This document shows, piece by piece, positions 5,480-9,307 of a DNA stretch of 9,307 nt. Every line of letters starts with the position of its first letter. Within the stretch, counting starts at the first letter, position 1. The stretch is from an uncultured Collinsella sp. (lineage in GTDB: Bacteria > Actinomycetota > Coriobacteriia > Coriobacteriales > Coriobacteriaceae), in assembly GCA_902464645.1 (NCBI GenBank), contig CABQKL010000074.1, positions 1-9,307 on the forward strand, given 5' to 3'. The notes beneath the pieces are model-generated. The model saw nothing but the letters and a program-made list of their open reading frames with translations, did not search any database and was not told the origin of the DNA. A program made the position numbers and the translations under genes.

Positions 5480-6565
5480 TTACAGTGCGAAGGCGTCGAC
5501 GTCGCCCCAGTGGCGGCGCAGCGTAATAGCGGCGGCGGGTTCGGTATTGTCAAAGACGACCGACCATTGCGTATTGCTGGTGATGTCTTCCGGATTGGGC
5601 TCTTGCGCTGCGGCGCGCAGGGCCTTCCAAGCGACTGCCTCGTCTTGGGCACCGACATGGGCGTCAAGGACATCGGCGATTGCGACGGCGCGCTCTTTGC
5701 CATGGCCCAGCTCGCCATTCTTTTGGTTGGGCAGCACTTCGTCGCCATAGCAGGCGTAGAAATTCGTAACCTGGCGTACGGGAGTCGCTTTGAAAGCACG
5801 GTCCGGATCGCGCGGATCCCACTCTACTACGTGCGCGTCACCGGCGGCGTCGTTGATAAAGAAGTGGTAATCGCGTCCTGCCATGGCGTGCATGTCGTAG
5901 GCGGAAAGCAGGTCGACAGCTTCTTGCGTGGTGGCGGCACGGTCGAGCACCAGACGGATGGCGAGCGAGGTATTGATGACGGGACGTTGCGTGTCCTGGT
6001 CACAGGGCTTGGAATCCAGGGTGAGTACGGCAATGGACACGCCGCATTCGTTAACACCGTCGAGCTGGGCAAACGGGCCCATGAGTGCCGCGGCGCGTCC
6101 GGCGACGGAGTCAAGCGGAGTGTTATCGCCCAGGTTGTTAAGGGCGGCAAGCCCGATGGAAGCATAGTCGCCGCGTGGGTGATTGCGCACCAGCAGCGCC
6201 GAGGTGTCGTCCTTAAAGTCGTAATTGCGACCGGTGCGCACGCGGCCTTCGGCATCTACGGCGACAAAAGCACTGCAGGCAAACTGGGGCGCCTGGACAT
6301 GTGCCGGCACACCGGGCAGCACCTGCGCCGCCACGGCATCGATGTAGGCCTGGTCGTCGCGCACGCCAGCGGCGATGATGCGATCGAGATCGTAGTCGTA
6401 GGTGATGTCGATTGCGTACAGGTCATAGCCATCCGCGTAGCCGGTCAAGCGTTTGAGCGACGCGGCGGATTTGATTTGCTTGTGATAAACGATACCGGTG
6501 GCAGCGGCAAGGCCGACGGCGACTCCCGCGACACCGCAGGTGATGGCAATGTTACATGGCTTCAT
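5480..6565 (-). CDS. Membrane-anchored Ntn hydrolase, choloylglycine hydrolase / acid ceramidase type (linear amide C-N hydrolase)
   Basis: The protein has 361 residues. Residues 5-26 form one hydrophobic segment after a short Lys-containing start, so it is a signal anchor or signal peptide and the enzyme faces outward. The catalytic region begins at Cys97 (FACSAFVAVD), the likely nucleophile. GRNYDF (112-117) follows, as in the Arg-Asn pair of this superfamily, then DGVNECGVS (169-177), NTSLAIR (198-204), TNFY (267-270) and NTQWSVVFD (331-339). Because Cys97 is internal, removal of the first 96 residues would be needed to free an N-terminal Cys, as in acid ceramidase and NAAA; bile-salt hydrolases only lose Met. 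The substrate is unknown: N-acyl amides, bile-acid conjugates and beta-lactams are all possible for this fold. AGAGGAG lies before the ATG with good spacing. It is divergent from the aminopeptidase. Confidence 0.8.
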   Translation of the reverse strand: MKPCNIAITCGVAGVAVGLAAATGIVYHKQIKSAASLKRLTGYADGYDLYAIDITYDYDLDRIIAAGVRDDQAYIDAVAAQVLPGVPAHVQAPQFACSAFVAVDAEGRVRTGRNYDFKDDTSALLVRNHPRGDYASIGLAALNNLGDNTPLDSVAGRAAALMGPFAQLDGVNECGVSIAVLTLDSKPCDQDTQRPVINTSLAIRLVLDRAATTQEAVDLLSAYDMHAMAGRDYHFFINDAAGDAHVVEWDPRDPDRAFKATPVRQVTNFYACYGDEVLPNQKNGELGHGKERAVAIADVLDAHVGAQDEAVAWKALRAAAQEPNPEDITSNTQWSVVFDNTEPAAAITLRRHWGDVDAFAL

Positions 6566-6601
6566 GACGGCTCCTCTCGTCCTGTTAGCGCAATTGTCGC
6601 A

Positions 6602-6726
6602 AAAGGAGCGCGGGCATGATGGCTCAACTTGGTGAGTGGCGCGGAATTAAGCACGGAATGAAGAGTGCGGCGCTGGCGTGGCGGGGTATGCTGGAGGGGA
6701 CCATCAACCCAGCGAAAGGGGAGAGC
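6602..6726 (+). other. Alternative in-frame start of the aminopeptidase, with its own ribosome site
   Basis: AAGGAG (6602-6607) lies seven bases before ATG ATG at 6616, and the frame is open through to the aminopeptidase. Use of this start would add a 37-residue basic N-terminal extension. The stretch otherwise separates the divergent hydrolase and aminopeptidase genes and must hold promoters for one or both. I see no clear boxes. Confidence 0.4.
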
Positions 6727-8112
6727 ATGACGGATCAGGAAACGCCCGAGTGCGCGCATGTGACGGCCGATGATATCGAGGCCGCCAACGACCTTATCGA
6801 CTTTATCGAGGCATGCCCCAGCATGTTCCATACGGCGGCGACCATTATGGCCGAGCTCGACGAGGCGGGCTTTACCTACCTGCCCGAGAATGCGGCGTGG
6901 GACATCGAACCGGGCGGGCGTTATTACACGCAGCGCAACACCTCGAGCGTTGTTGCCTTTAAGGTGGGCGAGGACCTGGCCGCGACGTGGGGCGAGGACG
7001 GCGTTGCCGGCGACTATCATTTTCAGCTCACGGCGTCGCACAGCGATTCGCCGACGTTTAAGGTCAAGGCTGTGCCCGAGCTCGATGGCGCAGGTGAGAC
7101 GTTGCGCCTGAACACCGAGGCCTACGGCGGCATGATCGACTACACCTGGTTCGATCGCCCGCTGGCGCTCGCGGGCCGCGTGCTGGTGCGCGAGGGCGAC
7201 CGTATTGAGAGCCGTTTGCTCGCTACCGAGCGCGAAGTCGCTATTATCCCGAGCCTTGCTATCCACATGAACCGCGGCGTTAACGAGGGCTTTGCTCCCA
7301 ACCGAGCCGTTGACCTGTGCCCGCTCATCAGCGCCGGCGAGCTTAAGCAGGGCGACTTTGACGCTCTGATCGCCGACGAGCTGGACGTTGAGACCGAGCA
7401 GATTCTGGGTCGCGACCTGTTCCTGGTCAATCGTCAGGATGCGCGCATTTGGGGCTGGGCTGACGAGTTTATCTCGACGCCCAAGCTCGACGACCTGGCC
7501 TGTGCCTACACCTCGCTGCAGGCATTTTTGGGTGCCGAGAATGCGCATGACATCTCGGTCTTCTGCTGCTTTGATAACGAGGAGGTTGGCTCCGAGACCA
7601 AGCAGGGCGCCATGTCGACGTTCTTGGCTGACGCGCTGCGCCGCATCAACGGATCGCTGGGCTTTGACGACGAGTCGTACCATCGCGCACTTGCCGCCTC
7701 GATGCTTGTGAGCTGCGACAACGCGCATGCCGTGCATCCCAACCACGCCGAGAAGTGCGATGCCCGCAACCAGGTTGTGCTCAACGGCGGCATCGTCATT
7801 AAGGAAGCCGCCAACCAGCACTACTGCACCGATGCCTTTAGCCGCGCGGTGTTCCAGGCTATTTGCGATGACGCCGACGTACCCACGCAGGCCTTCGCCA
7901 ATAAGAGCGATATGGCCGGCGGCTCCACGCTCGGCAACCTGTCGAACATGCAGGCGAGCATGCACGCCGTGGACGTAGGCCTGCCGCAGCTTGCCATGCA
8001 CTCGAGCTACGAGACCGGCGGCGTACGCGACGTGATGTACGCCATCCGCGCCCTCACCGCCTTCTACGAGCGCGACCTCCATATCAACGGAGCCGAAAGC
8101 GCGGAGCTCTAA
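6727..8112 (+). CDS. M18-family zinc aminopeptidase (aspartyl aminopeptidase type)
   Basis: This is a cytoplasmic metallopeptidase that removes N-terminal residues, acidic ones in well-studied relatives. The protein has 461 residues from the ATG at 6727, a normal M18 length. It opens with IDFIEACPSMFHTAA (24-38), the family start. Two-zinc ligands are His105 in ASHSDSP, Asp255 in PKLDDLA, Glu285/Glu286 in DNEEVGS (one catalytic, one ligand), Asp331 in SCDNAHAVHP and His425 in AMHSSYE. All are present, so it should be active. AAAGGGGAG precedes 6727. An in-frame ATG at 6616 has its own AAGGAG with seven bases between and would add 37 residues of no recognised domain. I choose 6727 because the family motif then falls at its usual distance. 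A strong terminator begins right at the stop codon. Confidence 0.92.
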   Translation: MTDQETPECAHVTADDIEAANDLIDFIEACPSMFHTAATIMAELDEAGFTYLPENAAWDIEPGGRYYTQRNTSSVVAFKVGEDLAATWGEDGVAGDYHFQLTASHSDSPTFKVKAVPELDGAGETLRLNTEAYGGMIDYTWFDRPLALAGRVLVREGDRIESRLLATEREVAIIPSLAIHMNRGVNEGFAPNRAVDLCPLISAGELKQGDFDALIADELDVETEQILGRDLFLVNRQDARIWGWADEFISTPKLDDLACAYTSLQAFLGAENAHDISVFCCFDNEEVGSETKQGAMSTFLADALRRINGSLGFDDESYHRALAASMLVSCDNAHAVHPNHAEKCDARNQVVLNGGIVIKEAANQHYCTDAFSRAVFQAICDDADVPTQAFANKSDMAGGSTLGNLSNMQASMHAVDVGLPQLAMHSSYETGGVRDVMYAIRALTAFYERDLHINGAESAEL

Positions 8113-8151
8113 AACCTGCCAAAGAGGGATGTTGATTTCGGCAGGTTTTAT
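8111..8151 (+). terminator. Intrinsic terminator of the aminopeptidase gene
   Basis: AAAACCTGCC (8111-8120) and GGCAGGTTTT (8140-8149) form a perfect ten-base stem with a 19-base loop. The T tract is part of the 3' arm. The stem starts within the TAA stop codon. It could also work on the opposite strand. Confidence 0.88.
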
Positions 8152-8197
8152 CTGGGCGAATGCAAAGGGTGAAACCGAGCTAGATCTGTGATACGTG

Positions 8198-8231
8198 GCC
8201 GCCGAGGTGCAGTGTGCCTCGGCGGCTTTTT
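8198..8231 (+). terminator. Second intrinsic terminator, in tandem
   Basis: GCCGCCGAGG (8198-8207) and CCTCGGCGGC (8217-8226) form a perfect ten-base stem with a nine-base loop, followed by five T. It lies 46 bases after the first terminator with no gene between, and insulates the toxin-antitoxin promoter from read-through. Confidence 0.88.
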
Positions 8232-8249
8232 GTGTACAGAGTACGGCTA

Positions 8250-8303
8250 ATGCTTATAAATGCTATACATGCTTTACGTATCTACCATAGAGTTTTATGA
8301 TAG
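8250..8303 (+). promoter_or_regulatory. Promoter and likely operator of the toxin-antitoxin operon
   Basis: TTTACG (8273-8278), 17 bases, then TATGAT (8296-8301) make a good sigma-A-type promoter, with a start expected near 8307. Three ATGCT direct repeats (8250, 8260, 8269) spaced 10 and 9 bases apart sit at and before the -35. An inverted repeat CTACCATA/TATGATAG (8282-8289/8296-8303, one mismatch) overlaps the -10. Ribbon-helix-helix antitoxins commonly repress their own operon at such repeated half-sites. Which repeat is the operator is inference. AAGGAGG (8316-8322) is the ribosome site. Confidence 0.6.
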
Positions 8304-8326
8304 TTTTGAAGTATTAAGGAGGAGTC

Positions 8327-8707
8327 ATGACCACAACAGCCGCTCAGATCAACGTGCGCCTCGATGCCGATCTTAAAAGGAGCGGGGACGCCGCTCTCTC
8401 CAGGGCCGGTATGACGCCGAGCCAAGCGGTGCGAGCGCTCTGGCAGCTTGCAGCGTCGCTGGCCGATCGTCCCGGTGCACTCGAGGATATCCTGCTGCCC
8501 AGTCGTGCCCGGGCGGAACAGCGCGAGCGCGAAAAGGCCGCCAAACGTAAGCTCGAGCTCATGGATCAGGGGTCGAAGCTGTTCGCTGCCGCTTGCCGTG
8601 AGTCGGGAATCGATATGGTCAAGGCTCAGCCATCGGACGACGAAGAGCTCAAACGGAATGCCTATGCGGATCGCTATGGCGAGGAGATGAGCTGGCTCTA
8701 TGAGTGA
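8327..8707 (+). CDS. RelB/DinJ-family antitoxin with extended C-terminus
   Basis: The protein has 126 residues. Residues 6-50 (AQINVRLDADLKRSGDAALS, then MTPSQAVRALWQLAA) are the ribbon-helix-helix DNA-binding start typical of RelB/DinJ antitoxins: a beta strand, a helix and the TPSQAVR turn. A long charged helix follows (about 67-88, rich in Arg, Glu and Lys), then a C-terminal part with an acidic stretch (SDDEE, 105-109) ending SWLYE. DinJ of E. coli is about 86 residues, so this one is about 40 longer. Expected roles are neutralising the toxin with the C-terminal part and repressing the operon with the N-terminal part. The stop codon overlaps the toxin start by eight bases, so translation is probably coupled. 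AAGGAGG lies four bases before the ATG. Confidence 0.85.
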   Translation: MTTTAAQINVRLDADLKRSGDAALSRAGMTPSQAVRALWQLAASLADRPGALEDILLPSRARAEQREREKAAKRKLELMDQGSKLFAAACRESGIDMVKAQPSDDEELKRNAYADRYGEEMSWLYE

Positions 8708-9191
8708 GGCTCCAAAGCGCATCTTGGTTGACACCAACGTGTGGCTCGATTACTTCATTCCCTCACGACGTGGTCGTTCGGTGGCGATTGAGTTTTTACG
8801 CGATGCATGCACGGCGCAGGTGGATTTGCTGTATGCGGCGACATCGTCCAAAGATCTGTTCTATTTGATTTCGAGCGAACATAAGGCGTGGTATCGGCGC
8901 GAGCATGGCTCACTATCCCAAGATGCCGCCGTGGCGGCGACATCACTTGCATGGGATTGCCTCGACGTTTTGTCGCAACTTGCCACGCCGGTACCCTGCG
9001 ACCTGAGTGACATATGGATGGCGAGCAAGCAGCGTAATCTCCATAGCGATTACGAAGACGATTTAATCATCGCTGCGGCAATGCGCGCAAAGGCAGATCT
9101 CCTGGTTACTAACGATGCCAAACTCTGTTCACACGCACCCGTCGCAGCAATGAGCGCAGAAGACGCAAAGAATTACTTAGCAACGCTCTAA
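8700..9191 (+). CDS. PIN-domain toxin, probable ribonuclease
   Basis: The protein has 163 residues, somewhat longer than typical VapC (about 130). It begins KRILVDTNVWLDYFIP, the first PIN strand with catalytic Asp11 and the Asn13/Asp17 positions. The second motif LLYAATSSKDLFYLI (43-57) resembles the PIN_3 type (PF13470), with Asp52 where Glu is usual. DYEDDLIIAAAMRAKADLLVTND (117-139) carries the third and fourth acidic positions (Asp120/121 and Asp139). PIN toxins cut RNA, often tRNA or rRNA, using Mg or Mn held by these acids. The ATG at 8700 lies inside the end of the antitoxin gene. It pairs a PIN toxin with a RelB-type antitoxin, not the VapB or RelE partners usual for each. A terminator-like hairpin lies about 75 bases downstream. 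Confidence 0.85.
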   Translation: MSEAPKRILVDTNVWLDYFIPSRRGRSVAIEFLRDACTAQVDLLYAATSSKDLFYLISSEHKAWYRREHGSLSQDAAVAATSLAWDCLDVLSQLATPVPCDLSDIWMASKQRNLHSDYEDDLIIAAAMRAKADLLVTNDAKLCSHAPVAAMSAEDAKNYLATL

Positions 9192-9263
9192 CAATTTGAA
9201 GACCCCACAGGTTGAGCAAAAGTCAGCGAGAGCCTGCCGTTTGAGCCAAGGTGCCGTGAAATG

Positions 9264-9293
9264 AAAAGGCGCTGACCTTCTGGTCGCGCCTTT
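9264..9293. terminator. Bidirectional terminator-like hairpin at the window end
   Basis: AAAGGCGC (9265-9272) pairs with GCGCCTTT (9286-9293). After a one-base bulge, GACC (9274-9277) pairs with GGTC (9282-9285) around TTCT. The T run is short on the plus strand and CTTTT-CATTT on the minus strand. It would end the toxin transcript and perhaps a convergent gene beyond the window. Confidence 0.6.
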
Positions 9294-9307
9294 GAAATTG
9301 AACGGCA

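Noticed and set aside
5510..6619. A 369-codon open frame on the plus strand opposite the hydrolase
   Set aside because: The minus-strand frame has the Cys97, GRNYDF and NTQWS motifs and a proper ribosome site; the plus frame has neither motifs nor a ribosome site.
6562..8082. A 506-codon open frame on the minus strand
   Set aside because: It lies opposite the aminopeptidase, whose frame holds every metal ligand. Long antisense frames are common in high-GC DNA, and its translation shows no recognisable domain.
8250..8273. Short spaced repeats read as a possible CRISPR
   Set aside because: The ATGCT units are only five bases at 9-10 base spacing, which fits an operator and not repeat-spacer units. 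No CRISPR array is present in the window.

Overview
The window looks like chromosomal DNA of a high-GC Gram-positive gut actinobacterium. The best guess is Coriobacteriia, probably Collinsella. This is inferred from base composition, codon use, strong AGGAG-type ribosome sites and the mix of gene families; no rRNA or other phylogenetic marker is present.

Layout. (1) 1-1410: the C-terminal part of a large FtsX-type ABC transporter permease that begins before the window. (2) 1411-4260: a gene-poor stretch with only two genes. One is a membrane-anchored XRE-type regulator (2049-2969). The other is a small protein of unknown function and lower GC (3418-3747). The gaps here are filled with repeats and large palindromes: a ~303-bp repeat present twice in the same orientation (1466-1768 and 3776-4079), two related 64-65 bp hairpins on either side of the regulator (1798-1862 and 3021-3084), a degenerate 136-bp palindrome (3151-3286), and a 181-bp compound palindrome (4087-4267) that overlaps the stop codon of the next gene. 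(3) 4261-6565, minus strand: an ATP-type 6-phosphofructokinase and, upstream of it on the same strand, a membrane-anchored Ntn hydrolase of the choloylglycine hydrolase/acid ceramidase type. (4) 6727-8112, plus strand and divergent from the hydrolase: an M18 zinc aminopeptidase followed by two tandem terminators. (5) 8250-9191: a toxin-antitoxin operon with a RelB/DinJ-like antitoxin overlapping a PIN-domain toxin. It has a recognisable promoter with repeated possible operator half-sites, and a bidirectional terminator-like hairpin lies at the window end.

How the genes relate. The metabolic genes (phosphofructokinase, aminopeptidase, hydrolase) look like ordinary single-gene or two-gene chromosomal units. 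The accessory parts are the repeat-rich 1411-4267 stretch and the toxin-antitoxin operon. The most unusual signal is the density of structured, partly covarying palindromic DNA between the permease and phosphofructokinase, including one family placed just after the stop codons of two unrelated plus-strand genes with a terminator-like hairpin at its head. No tRNA, rRNA, CRISPR array, transposase or integrase gene was seen.
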